DNA of 64,000 nucleotides, taken from NCBI GenBank assembly GCA_021464245.1, contig JADCRB010000003.1, positions 510,631-574,630 of the forward strand, written 5' to 3'. Positions 25,925-37,813 of the stretch are shown in pieces. The DNA is from Carallia brachiata (lineage: Eukaryota > Streptophyta > Magnoliopsida > Malpighiales > Rhizophoraceae). Position 1 is the first letter of the stretch; every line of letters begins with the position of its first letter. The position numbers and the translations under genes are program-made. The notes below the pieces were generated by a model. The model saw nothing but the letters and a program-made list of their open reading frames with translations. It did not search any database and was not told the DNA's origin.

Positions 25925-28900
25925 GCCGGGACGGCCCACTTGGATGTAATATTAAAGCTTTCACGCATGCAAAGCATTGATGAGTGATCAGGAAAAAAAA
26001 AAAAAACGAAAATCCATGCGGGTTTGAGCCCATATCTCGCACGTTAATTTTTTTGAATATTTTAGATAAAATTATGAGACAAATTCACGAGTGAATGACT
26101 CGCAACCAAAACTCAATATCACTTTTCCAATCGATTTAGACTAAAATCATTGCATTTATTGGTGAAGAACAAAAATAAAATCCATGCATTTTATGACTAA
26201 AATCCTTGCATTTTTCTTTTAGGGAAATATTTGGTGAAACTTTTCAGGTAATTTCTTTGATCCTAAATTTAGAAAAAAGAAAGAATAAGTAAGCTATTAG
26301 ATGATGAATATAATGAAACTCTTAGCTTTAAGACTAACTGGAGGAGTCAAAAGGATTGAGAAGATAGTTCCAAGTTACTCTTTACATTATATTAGGAGTG
26401 TTATGCCATTTATACTAAAATATATTCATAGAAATTTGCTGCAACCAAGCACATCAGTAAGATAATAATTTTGGGGTCAGATCAAACGGTAGACTTGCCA
26501 TTTTCTTGCTTTGATGCTAACAGGTACGTACTTGATCAAAATTAATTCAGTAATAACGCTATCAACAAAAAGAAATTTCTACTTTAATATTTGATGCTTG
26601 AAACAGATCATTGCCCGAATTTAAGAAGGAACAAATCTGAAACTCAGAAAGATGATTGTACATTAAAAAAAAAAAAAAAAAGGGATCTATGCCTCAAATT
26701 GGCTCGCTCATTAAATTTCTCGGAAATCGCTATCATAAAACATTAAATCAACTGCAGCAAAAACTCCCTTATGCGACATGACAAGAGAAGAAAAGAAATA
26801 CTAACAAAGGGCCAACTTTTTCTTTCCTATCTGAAAAATTTATTTTGAAAACAAGGTTTGAGAAATTTACGAAAATAATATGCAGTAATCCTAATGATGT
26901 CCTAAGTATGTTCAAATAGATGTGATCAAGTTGCCAATGATGACACTGATACTCAAACACCTACCTCAGCCTACTTAGACATCATTAAGATTACAACATT
27001 TTTTCCACTAATTTCTCAAACTCAGGTGCTTCGATACGTGCTTAAAAGTAAAGAAGAGGCATTGGTCCAAGCTTTGAACCGCTAATAGAATTGAAAATGG
27101 GTAGCTTGGCATTGAAAATGGGTCCAATCATACCTAGATCATCGGAAAAAAGAAAACTCACCCTATTTATTTATTAAAAAATAATTTATTTTTATAAAAA
27201 TATTTACAAAAAAAATATTTTTAGTGAAAATAATAATTTATATATTTTATATTTTTCTTAAAAAATAATTTCAGTTCAGAATACATGTAAATTATTTTTT
27301 AAAATAATCTCAAAAATTTTTTAAAATTTTCCGTTTACTACTCATTTTACATGAAATAAATACTGAAAAAATAAGAAAATTTTTTTCTTATAAAATATTT
27401 TACTGTAAAAATTATCCAACTAAAATCGGCTTAACCAAAATCTCCAAGAAAAGAATATATTTGGATAAGTAATAACAAAAGAAACTGCATTGTGTACGTA
27501 CTACGTACCTCGGACCCGGCAGAGCCCACATCATGCCTAGCATCGGAAACTTGGCAAGCTGCTGAATTGAAAGATAGAGGGATTACAGTTTTGTGAATAT
27601 GAGCAAAGAGTTTAGATTAGGGCTATATTTATACTAGTAGAGTTTGCAATTGGTTCAGATTCTGCTATTTAGGAGTATTTAGGTTAAGTTTTACGATGGT
27701 ATATTTACATTTTATTTTTAAAAAGTAGAGAGATTAATGTTTGATTAATTTTTTTAAACTACTTTCTGATTCTGTTTATTTTTTTATATGACATTCTAAA
27801 AACAATTGATTGAAAAGTAACTTCAAGTTATTTTTTATTAGTTTTTGAGTTACTTTTCAGTTTTCAATATTAATAATAATTTATATAGACTAAAATACTC
27901 TCAAATAATATTTATATAAATTCATAATTTTTAAACTTACCGCTTGTATATGATTAGTTAGTAGTTATTAAATTTCATTAATATTTATATAAACGTAATA
28001 TCTTTATTTGTTAATAATTCGTAAATATTTTTTTCTTTAAATTTTCATTAATATTGATATTTAAAAAATATTTCAAACATTATACTTTTTATTATTATCT
28101 AGTAAATATTAATATTTTTTTGAAAGAATAAAAATTAAGTGAGAAAATTTTTAATATTATTATAAAATATTTATTCTAAAAATAAAAATTATAAAATATA
28201 AAGATAATTTTGTTAATATAATATATTAATATAAATTAAATATCTAAATCAGTTATTTAGTTATTTAACAACAAAAGTAAGTATAAAATTAACCAAATAT
28301 TTAATTAATTTTTTAATGATCAGCAACAGATAATAACAATTAACAATCAACAATTAGAAATCAGCAGTAATAACTAACAACGATAATATTAAACAAATAA
28401 GCGAAACAGACCCTTAATTGAATTGATAGAGTCCAACTGATATTCTAGTGCGTTTTACACGACTGACCCATTATTTTCGGCTAGACTATAGAAGAGCTCA
28501 ACATATGAACCTATTTCTAAGGGCTGATATCCATTTGGAAAAAGGACTATGGGTAGAGGATGTGGCTAGGTACCATCCTAACTGAATTGATTATCTAAAA
28601 ACAGAACTGAATTAATGAAAAAATTTGAATTTTTTTTCAAAAAAAAATCACGATTTAAGATAAATATATCCAAATTTTAGTTTTTTAATTTTTTTAATCT
28701 CTGAATAAATTCTGGTCAATTTCTTTACTCATGTACCGAAACTTCATCCATTTTTGGGAAGGGTTAACCTAGAGGTTGAGTCGGTCCGGTCTGATATCAG
28801 GGGCAATCTGGGAAGATTCTGATAAACATGGATAATTAATCGAACAAGAATTTGTCACATGAATTCCAAATGACCATCTAGGATACCATCTTCAAGTTTA

Positions 28901-29108
28901 TGCAATAAGAGCATTACTAACATAATTCTTATTGCAAAATTTTTAAAAAAACTAAGAAGCTCCCAGTTCACATTACACAATTTTCATGGAATAAAATTGA
29001 GTAAATTTGCATCAAAACAACAATTACCAATCATAAAAACCAACATTTCATCCAAAAATTACCACAAGAAAACTAACTTCAATATCATTCCCCCACTAAA
29101 TCAACTTC
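25925..29108. other. AT-rich intergenic DNA
   Basis: About 3.2 kb without a recognisable gene. One stretch ending AACAAATAAGCGAAACAGACCC (about 28412) resembles the right end of a plant hAT-type MITE, but I could not pair it with a left end. At 26149-26210 GACTAAAATC(A/C)TTGCATTT is repeated on both sides of ~38 bp. Confidence 0.4.
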
Positions 29109-29125
29109 AACAAAACAAGGCTAGC

Positions 29126-29506
29126 AGTTCTTTTGGCAGCCCAGCTAGCAAACTCCATTAATGCTAATAGATTGGACATCGAAACTGACTCAAAAGTGAT
29201 CAAAGAAGCGCTGCAAGCACCATCAGATTCTTGGCCTTGGGAAATAGCCCCTATTCTCAATGACATTAGTGTAATTCAACAATTATTCTTTTTTTTTTTT
29301 TTTGGTCAATGTAATTCTACAATTATTAACTGACTGCTCTTGTAGCTTTGGGCCCAGAACTGCCAACTCCGTAGCAAATTGGGTTGCTTGTCAGTCTAAA
29401 TTAGAAACATGTCCTCCGGACTGACAAAGCAGGCCTTGGCAAATCTTTTATGTAAGGACATTTTAGTCAGTTAATGCAATTCTCACCTTTATGTCAAAAA
29501 CGAAAA
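29126..29506 (+). mobile_element. 5'-truncated LINE fragment (RNase H domain, 3' end)
   Basis: Flanked by perfect 17-bp direct repeats (AACAAAACAAGGCTAGC) at 29109-29125 and 29507-29523, so it is one retroposition event. The frame starts inside the first repeat and reads LAAQLANSINANRLDIETDS, KVIKEALQAPSDSWPWEIAP, ILNDISVIQQ, and after a nested insert continues FGPRTANSVANWVACQSKLE to a stop. Plant LINE RNase H (RVT_3-type) domains have this IETDS, EI..IL.DI and (R).ANSVA(D/N)WxA layout. The 3' end is A-rich (TGTCAAAAACGAAAAAAC), as expected for a LINE tail. Confidence 0.8.
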
Positions 29507-29523
29507 AACAAAACAAGGCTAGC

Positions 29524-30886
29524 CATCCAGGACGAAGGACCAAACTATCTACGCCAAAATCACCACAAGAAACACAGGAACACTAAAGGAAAAACCAACA
29601 AAATCAAAGCACTAAAAAGAATCAAAATTTGATAATGGAAAGAATCTGAAAAACAAAGGCAGCGAACGCAATTCCAATAGAAAAGGCGGTGGCCTCAACA
29701 TGGGCATCCTCTGCTCTGCCGCCGGCAATGCACCCCGAGAAGGGGCAAAAAGTAGCTTGGGATTTCTAGGTCTAAAGGCCACGCTCGTGATTCTCCTCTT
29801 AGTACTGAAAAGAAGATCCGAAGAAGAAAAAAAATAAGTGATTGATGTCGAGGGCGTGGCAAGCGCGTCTTTATAAAGGTAATCTTAAATGGATATCTTG
29901 TAACGTACCAGTTCTTAATCGAGCTTGTAGTAGGACTTAAGGGGGCAATGCCTGGAGAGGCCACAACAGTGACAACTAAGCTGTATCCTTTAATAGATAA
30001 TGAATACCAATTGAGAAAACTTCCCATCAATTTCACTCTCAAAGAAGTTGGAGATGGGAGAGACTGATCCTTGTGAGGCCTTTTCAAAAACAAAATAAAA
30101 AATTGTGACTGCAATCCTCGTAAGCCTTAGCTAAGGTGGTCCAGGCATGGAGATGGAATGGCAGCACTTCTTTAAGACGAGACCATGCTCTGACACGAAT
30201 GTGATTATTTCTCCCATTGGACTCTAGAGTTCACTCTTTCTAGTGTCGCGGAACCTGGATCCATTGTCAGCGAAGTGGAAAATTTTGGCATTGGGCTTTT
30301 CTTGCACAGTTTCAGCGTTTGCTATGCAGCTGGTGTCCTTAGAGTACGAAAGCATAGCAGAAGTCAGGAGGCAAACGATGCATCCTGTGATCTCACCTAG
30401 TTTGGAGCTAATATATAACATCTCGCGAAAACTACCAGGCAGCATCCATTTTCTTAACAGTAATTTGAACAACCCATAGACTGGTAATCAACCGTACGTT
30501 CTTGCAATCAAACTAAGGTGAATGAGTAGCTAAACGTGGCGAACAGCATCATACATACTACCTCTCCATGTGAGTACTAAGTATCATTATCTGTCGTAAA
30601 GCTCATGTTGCCTTGTCAGAGCTGAATTGAACATGGCGAGAAAAAGTATCCTCCCAATAAAATAACCAAAGTCATTCGAAAAGGGATTTTTAAGAATAGA
30701 AACCGCATACTTGCATATGTGGATCAGCAAATTGTTTTCAAAAATTATATCGGTGATCCATATGCCTTAAATGACAATGTGCATCAGCAGATTGCATTCA
30801 AAAATTTTATGGATGATCCATATGCCTTAAAAGACAACTCGACCACAAAATTCACTGAAACATGCAAGTAACATAAGGAAAGACAA
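29524..30886. other. Intergenic DNA between the LINE and CPN20
   Basis: Somewhat GC-richer than the flanking DNA at 29640-30480, with overlapping frames on both strands and no recognisable product. A 60-bp direct duplication lies at 30721-30836. The CPN20 3' UTR enters from the right. Confidence 0.45.
30721..30836. repeat. 60-bp tandem duplication 3' of CPN20
   Basis: Units 30721-30778 and 30781-30836 share ATCAGCA.ATTG, TTCAAAAATT, GATCCATATGCCTTAAA and GACAA in order, about 85% alike. They are likely within or near the CPN20 3' UTR. Confidence 0.8.
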
Positions 30887-32993
30887 CTACGATAGCACAG
30901 CCATTACGTCGGAAGCCCTTAGGGCAATATAGTTGCTGCCATCACTGCCCTTGAAGTCATTCCTGCGTATTTGGAGTACAAAACAGTGTTCCCTGGGGAG
31001 ATGGATAATGGTTTCCTGTTGCCTTCCTCGTCAAGAGGCCCGGGCCCTACGGCTATCACCTGTTTATGCAAGGGATTTGCAATATCAACAAAAATCAGCA
31101 AATATTCTGCATTGCACATCGCAACACAGAAACTGCTTTATCTTACCGTGCCAATGGAAGGTTTCTCCTTAGTAGCCTCTGTCAGCAACAGGCCTCCAGC
31201 TGTCTTCTCCTCAGCCTCAGCCACCTACAATCATTCACACCCAATGCGAATACACAGATTAGTTGCCACAAGCTGTACGTGACATACAACAGAAATGAAA
31301 ATAGAAATTTGATTCTAAGCAATTAGTCTCTAATAGGAAAAGCAACAGATGTGGATAATATCATGTAATCATGAATACCTTTATGAACACCCTGTCATTC
31401 AGAGGCTTGAGATCCTTGACATCATCTGTCTCAAGTATGCCAACAATGTCATCTTCCTTCAATATAAGGTGACTTGAACCATTGAACTCTACTTCAGTCC
31501 CAGCATACTTTGAATAGACTACTTGTGCGCCAGCCTGTATATAAAAAGCCTAAGTGATACTATAATCAACGATTCGGGGGGACGAAGGAAATATATGCCA
31601 GCATACTTTAGTCTCAAGTATGCCAGCATACTTCACACAGGCTACCTTCACGCTAATGTCCAATTTTGTCTTTCCAATTGCTTTCCCCTCTCCAACTGCA
31701 ACCACCTCACCTCCTTGGGGCTTTGTTTGAGCGGAAGTTGGAAGCAAGATTCCACCATCGGTCTTCTCCTCTGAATTCTTGATCTTCACAAGGACTCGAT
31801 CACCCAAGGGCTTAATTGAAGTGTACTACATAGCATCCAACACCACTGTGTGAGATAAGCCAATGAAAAATGCAGCAATTCAGTTAAGACATACATCACA
31901 AACCAACAAATATGAAGGTTCTCAACTAGAGTTCACTTTTCACAACTGAAGTCCATATCCAAGACCTTTCTTAAAAAAGCACTACACATACACACGTTGT
32001 GAAGCATTTTAATTAGCCCTGCAATTGATAACATCCTAAGACAATATCCAGTTTTGTGCATCAAAGTGGAAGGAAAATGATGACAAATTGAACTTCCAAA
32101 TTAAGAAACCTTATGCCAAGCAAAAACATGAATAGAAAACAAAAATATACCCAAAAAAAAACTTTTGTATGTCCGCTATATTAGCATTAAGGCTAAGATG
32201 ACTTACGGGAGCATCCCAACTACTACACTAATCTTGAAACCCAACGATGATCCTATGTCCAAAACATATGCAGTTTTCATTCCAAATTCAAGCCCTTTAC
32301 TTAAAAGTTACAAAACTTGACTTGTCACCTCTTCCCAAATTTTGGTTTTGTAGCTACAGACACACGCTAAAATGAACTAAGTCTTCCATGATCAAGACTA
32401 ATAAGTTAACACCAACCTTCAAAATCAACACAAGGCTAGACCACAACTTAAAGTTCACTCCAACCATAAACCAAGCAAAAACCAACCAAACAAGCAAGAC
32501 TTTAAAAAACCACTAGATATAGCCCAGCGGCCTCCAAGTTTATAACTTGGGGTGAGACATAGGATTCCAACTCCAAATCTCACTATCACTTAAATTCCCC
32601 TCTCCACTCCAACTGTACTTTAAAAACTTCAAAACTTTTGCCCGAACAAATTCTAACAAAACATAGCTTCAACTAAGGTCTCGTAGAGTTCAGAGGCAAA
32701 TACATTGAAGCGAGTGAAAAAAAAAAAATAAGCACAAGAAATTTAGGAAAAAAAAAAAGAAAAACCCAAAAAGCGACACAATTAGAGCAAGAAGACTAGG
32801 CTACCTTGGGAGCAACCACGGTGGCAGCTTTAACAACCAAGCCCCTGAAAGACCGCTTGGAGAGACCGTTGGCAGTTTTAAGATTCCCAAAAGAAGCCAA
32901 CTTGACATTCGTTGGCCTCAAACCTTCGAACGAATTCAAGTTCCTGGCCAACACTGAAGCCGAAGATGTTGCGGTCAGATGTGCTGTCGCCAT
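30887..32993 (-). CDS. CPN20: 20 kDa chaperonin, chloroplastic (double Cpn10 domain); one-base deletion near the 3' end
   Basis: Plastid co-chaperonin that caps the Cpn60 barrel. It is two GroES-like domains in tandem. Exons: 32805-32993, 31646-31825, 31379-31534, 31147-31224, 30887-31059. Restoring one base gives 258 residues, the family's usual length. Exon 1 is the Ser/Ala-rich transit peptide ending [11 protein letters not shown]. Domain 1 starts [11 protein letters not shown] with the mobile loop [11 protein letters not shown]. Domain 2 starts [10 protein letters not shown] with [10 protein letters not shown]. In exon 5 the sequence reads YSKYAG and should continue [20 protein letters not shown], but one A is missing at about 30958-30963, so the frame as written ends early at 30919. 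Downstream codons up to the stop at 30887-30889 are perfectly conserved. The start ATG fits the CPN20 leader. Confidence 0.95.
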
Positions 32994-33001
32994 TCCCGGT
33001 C

Positions 33002-33121
33002 CTAAAATCTCCCAAAAAAAAAAAAATCACCGACCAAACGGCAAATTCATTACCAGAAGTCGGAGATCATCCTCCGGAATACATAAATAAATAAATAGTA
33101 ATAACAACTAAATTTTAGTAC
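33002..33121 (-). other. Possible 5' UTR intron of CPN20
   Basis: On the minus strand ACAAAG is followed by GTACTAAAATT, and GGGAGATTTTAG precedes GACCGGGA, seven bases before the start codon. A poly-T tract lies just before the acceptor. Splicing here is inferred from these signals only. Confidence 0.45.
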
Positions 33122-34012
33122 CTTTGTATTTTGGCAGAGTGTAGTTTGCTGGCCTTGAAAATGAGGAACACTCCAGAAGATTACTAGGGTTTTTCTTTGT
33201 ATGATGACGACTAATAAGGAGTGGGTTTTGTCAGATATAAGAGACTTCTAGAATTATCTGCAAACGTATGTATGTCCCAATATGAGACCAGACTGTAAGA
33301 GGAATCTGGAAACGCTAGTTTTGTTTTGTTGGCGGGCTAAAAGAAGTGAAGCATTGGGCCATTATTGGACCTTGTTGTTAGCCCGAACATGGTATTTGGG
33401 CTTGGCTGCCTGAAATTTCTGACAGAAAACGAAGGATAAAGTTTGGCATGAGGAACGGACTGATAACAAAAAGTTTGGTATGAGGATGGGTAATCTTTTC
33501 TAAGTCATTATATTTCTAAATTTTTTTTCTTATTTTTTTCAATTGATTTGACAGCATGGGTTTACTTTTCTAATACTTTTTCCACGTTTCCAAATATAGA
33601 AAAATGCTTTGATTTTTTTTTTTTCTAACATCAAACTAAACATAGATAAAATAATAATCAGCAATTTTTATTTGCTTATCTACTTCATTTTTCTTCCTTT
33701 TTATATTGCTACCAAATACTAAAAAAAAGTTATTTTGGACCAGAATCTAAATTAAAAATATAATTTTTAATTTTCATCAGCCTGTTGGAAGTTGGAACCG
33801 TGAGAAAATCCTCTAAAAAAAAATACAAAAAAAAAAAAATCTGAATATATTTGACTGACTTTTACCCATGTGGGAAGCCGAAGTTTCACACGAGTCACCT
33901 ATTGCAGGCGTCCATGAGTCGACGGGGGGTCACGCAGAGGCTGACGTAATCTGAGAGATGACGTCAGTTCTAGGGGACTTCGATTTGGTATTCCGCTCCG
34001 TTTGGTTCAAAG
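33122..34012. other. CPN20 promoter region and spacer
   Basis: Upstream sequence of CPN20. No other gene seen. AT-rich beyond 33500, with a short GC-richer stretch at 33870-33990. Confidence 0.45.
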
Positions 34013-34481
34013 TTGTCAGAACTGGACCGGTTATCGAATCAGAAATATTTGTGAGTCAAAATTTAATCGGTTGAACCGATTAAACCGGTATTTGAACTAG
34101 TATTTAATAATATGTATGTATAAAAAAGTAATTAAAAAAATAATATTTATAAATAGTGATTAAATATTAATTTTTGTAATTTTGAGGATGAAATTGAAAT
34201 TTTTAATAGATTTAGGATTAAATTGAACTTTTAAATTAAAGTTAATACTTAAATTATAATTTAAATAACATTTGGGGTCAAATTGTAATTTATAATTTTT
34301 TTAATTTTATTAGACTGGTCCAATCGATCTTGTTTTCACCGATTTTGACCGGTTCTTGACCGATTTTTTTCAGTTTTGACCGGTCCAAAATACCCTTCAA
34401 AATTTACCTAAACCGGCTCAGACCACCGACAGGTCCCCGGTTCACCCAATCTAACCGGCCAGTCCGGTCCGATTCTGACAA
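34013..34481. mobile_element. MITE with 18-bp terminal inverted repeats
   Basis: Left end TTGTCAGAACTGGACCGG (34013-34030). The right end (34464-34481) is its inverse with 16 of 18 bases matching. The interior repeats GACCGGTT-type words and an AAATTGAA(A/C)TTTT motif and has no coding capacity. A second, more decayed member lies at 51881-52306. No clear target duplication flanks this copy. Confidence 0.8.
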
Positions 34482-34999
34482 TAGTAGTTTAGCCGCGGTG
34501 TGGTTGATGACTGCTTTATTTACATTGTGGCCTTATTTGTTAAAGACCTTATTTGTTAAATTCTTTCTTTATTAAATTGGAAGAAATATTCATTGCTCTT
34601 GAATTATTTTAGCATTCGTTTTGTAAAGGCGTGCCCTTTGTTTCAGTCCCGGACTACGAGCAAAGGAATTTTAAATAGGAATTTTTTTCTAAGATGTTTC
34701 ATAATTTTTTTTTTTATTTATTATTTAACAGTTTATATTTTTTTGACTTTATTTTATTATTATATAGTATTCTTCCTTCTAGAATGATAGTGACATATGT
34801 TCGCATCAAACACATATCATATCTAACATTATTTGATATTTCTTATACATGTATCAAACTCTGTAGAATGCATTTGACAGAAGATAAAAAAAAAAAAAAT
34901 CTGAATATGTGTGTCAAAGATTTTAATACCCATGTTGGATACATATAATATATGTTTCAATTGAATATTTTTAATACATGTGTAGGATTTTTTTAATTA

Positions 35000-35038
<39 letters not shown>

Positions 35039-35624
35039 ACACATAAAATTAATTTTAAAATTTTAAAAATCATACTCATAAATTTTTTTCTATAAATAGA
35101 CTAATGAATTATTTGATAATAATAGATAAATATCTTTTATTCTACAATTATGTTAACTACTTTAAAGTAGAGTCTCTTAGATACAATGACACATTTACAT
35201 GTATAATATATTCTTTTAAATTTCAATTCTAAATTACCGTCAAACCCTACTTATAAAACTCGTCAAAATGCACGACGACAATCATGCCTCAAATCCACCT
35301 AGTTCTGCCATGTGAAAAATGTTTACTGGAACTTCCTTCTCAATTCTAACTTACCGTCAAACCCTCCTAATAAAACACGTCAAAATGCATGACGACATCA
35401 AATCATTTCTCAAATCCATAAATATTTTTTTGTTATTTTGAAAAAAATAAATTATATTTATTAAAATTCATAAAAATTAAGATATGCTTGTTTATTAACC
35501 AAACCATTAGTTTCAAGTTGCTCGTCAAATAAATAAAAGTTACTTTAACACGATAAAGTTCAATCCACCAAAACTTTGTCTTGTTGGTGACTGGTTAAAG
35601 AACATAGCGGAAGAATAAGAAGGA
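34482..35624. other. Intergenic DNA with simple and tandem repeats
   Basis: Holds a ~33-bp TA dinucleotide run (35002-35034) and a direct duplication (units 35223-35298 and 35340-35418) sharing TTACCGTCAAACCCT, CGTCAAAATGCA.GACGACA and CTCAAATCCA. No gene recognised. Confidence 0.5.
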
Positions 35625-36232
35625 TTAGGAGTGTTAACAAATCAATATGCTAATTAAATGTTCAGTGGCTCGACTCGATAAAAGTTCGTTCGAAACTTAA
35701 TAACAAAACTCCTTTAATAAATAAACTAAGTTTGAGTAAAGGTAGACTCGATTCGATAAAAATCGTGAACAACTCGTTTAAGAACCATTTAAGATTCGTC
35801 TAAATTTTATTTAAAACCTTATTTAATATGTCATTAGAATATATTTGAAATATTCATTTAGGTCATTAAATAATTTTGTTACGAGAATAATAATAAAATT
35901 TTATACATTTAACTCTTTACAAATTCTGTACATATAGATACCTTGTGTATTAAAATACTTTATTAAACAATTAAACGTTAAAATAAATTTTTATTTTTTA
36001 ATAGTTAATTTTATTTAAAGTAAACATTTTTTATAATTTAGTACTATTTATAAAAATAATTTTATAATTTTAATTATTTTTATTAATACTATAAAATTAA
36101 ACGATACGTTTATAAAAAATTCGAAACTCAGCTTGATAAAAGACAAATTCAACTTGACTCAGATCGTTAGCTAAACGAACAAGTTTAAACAGACTAATCT
36201 TCGTCTCGGTTCAAACTTGTTTATAGCCCTAA
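35625..36232. mobile_element. Non-autonomous repeat with ACTCG words, copy 2 (inverted relative to 24981-25924)
   Basis: Begins TTAGGAGTGTTAACAAATC and ends AAACTTGTTTATAGCCCTAA. Both arms are rich in CTCGATTCGATAAAA and AAACGAAC-type words, with an AT-rich core. The ends are inverted relative to copy 1. Confidence 0.55.
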
Positions 36233-36868
36233 GAAGGACGTCTACATCATAATGACATGGCTAAATTTATGCTCTTTATTTTGGTGTTTTTGTTTTTGAG
36301 AAAAATTAGGAGATACAGAAAATAATTATTGAATAATTATAGGTGGTAGAAATTTTTTTCAAAATTAAAAAAAATTTGAATTAAGTTTTAAAATAATATT
36401 AAGTATATCTAAAATAACAATAAATACATTTATAATTTAATTTTACAAAAACTAATTTTTTAATTAATTTTTAAAAACTAAACTTATTCATATGACTATT
36501 CTATAATTATTTTATGTCCTTCTAACAGAATTCTTTATTTTTTGTCTGGTAAAATACAAAGTTAAGGCGTTACTTTACATATTTGTTGGAAAAAAATGCG
36601 CTGAGTGGGCCTTTCATATGCTTCTCTTCAATGGAAGCTTTAGTTTGCAATTAGTTATATACAATATTACAATTATACAAAGCAACCTCTGTCGTCAGTG
36701 CGGGTCTGTGGGTCAGACCGCTATTTACAAAAAAAATAAAACATAAAAATAAAAATAAAAGAGTAAACTTCTAAGTGCATATCTGTCGCAAATTACATTT
36801 TTTTATTTTTTGGTCAAACGCAAATTACGTTTTTTTAATATCAATTAGAGCACGAGGAATGAGTGGCG

Positions 36869-37038
36869 CACGTGATATGAATCCGTGTACCCCGCGTCTA
36901 CGCTAACAATCCTAATTCATACGTGTAATTCTTCCACTCTTTACGGCTTTCGTTTCAACGCGGTTCATAGTGTTGACCCTCACGGTCACAGGTCCTCCTG
37001 ACTCTCCACTGTCCGCGAAAACGCTCTCATATATATAC
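36869..37038 (+). promoter_or_regulatory. ERF gene promoter elements (G-box, W-box, TATA)
   Basis: CACGTG G-box at 36869-36874, TTGACC W-box at 36973-36978 with an inverted GGTCA a few bases on, and a TATATATA box at 37030-37037, about 160 bp before the start codon. These elements suit stress or WRKY-linked regulation. Function is inferred from motif type. Confidence 0.55.
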
Positions 37039-37195
37039 TCTACAAAGACAGCCGCAAAATCCAGTCCTCAGCCATCAGCCAAAAAGCAAACAAAACATCA
37101 TTCGATTTCAATCAAACCGCAAATCAAACACATCATCCAAATTGTCAAGACAGAAAAGCACAGGAACAAGTCGAAAGTTTTATAAAGTATCCGAA

Positions 37196-37813
37196 ATGGT
37201 GAAGCGGGCGGCCGAAAAGCCAGCGGACAGGAGCCAGTCGAAGTACAAGGGTGTCCGGAAGCGGAAGTGGGGCAAGTGGGTGTCCGAGATTCGGCTACCG
37301 AACAGTAGGGAGCGAATCTGGCTGGGGTCATATGATTCCGCCGAGAAAGCGGCGCGTGCTTTCGACGCCGCGCTCTTTTGCCTTCGCGGACGCACCGCAA
37401 CATTTAATTTCCCCGATAACCCACCGGCCATAGCAGGCGGACGTTCGCTGTCTCCACCCGAAATTCAAGCAGCTGCAGCAAGTTATGCTAATGATTCGGA
37501 TGCTCCGAGTCGCCTGTCGGATCAATCTTCGACGGAGGAGCCGTCCACGTCCGAATCACAGGCAGAGTCTCCGAGTGCTTCTGTAGTATCAGACGGGACC
37601 GCGCTGTTTGATGATGGCTGTGAATTGATGTTGGACATGCCATTCTTGGACCTGCTTGCGAATTCGAATATGGGTTCGGACTACGGGTTGTTTCCGGATT
37701 TCGATGATCTTCACAATGACTTTTTTGCACCGCCATTAATAACGGGCGTTGAATATGGGGAGGAGAACTTGGATGGGACTTTGGCTCAAGATTCATTTCT
37801 TTGGAATTTCTGA
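37196..37813 (+). CDS. ERF017: AP2/ERF transcription factor, DREB group II (ERF017-like), intronless
   Basis: 205-residue nuclear regulator that binds DRE/GCC-type promoter elements. A single AP2 domain spans residues 17-73: [20 protein letters not shown], then [20 protein letters not shown] and [11 protein letters not shown]. The WVSEIRLP string with Val at domain position 14, and the downstream [19 protein letters not shown] motif, fit the ERF017/ERF018 subgroup. The C-terminal third is acidic and aromatic ([31 protein letters not shown]), a likely activation region. The start is the first ATG, with MVKRAAEKP just before the domain. No intron, as usual in this group. It is convergent with beta-galactosidase A. 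The gene symbol marks the closest Arabidopsis type, not proven orthology. Confidence 0.93.
   Translation: MVKRAAEKPADRSQSKYKGVRKRKWGKWVSEIRLPNSRERIWLGSYDSAEKAARAFDAALFCLRGRTATFNFPDNPPAIAGGRSLSPPEIQAAAASYANDSDAPSRLSDQSSTEEPSTSESQAESPSASVVSDGTALFDDGCELMLDMPFLDLLANSNMGSDYGLFPDFDDLHNDFFAPPLITGVEYGEENLDGTLAQDSFLWNF

Noticed and set aside
29695..30114. 139-codon minus-strand frame
   Set aside because: No domain, no homology I recognise, unusual start, and similar-length frames occur on the other strand of the same GC-richer patch.
37098..37525. Antisense frames over the ERF coding region
   Set aside because: Shadows of the GC-richer AP2 coding sequence, with no independent support.
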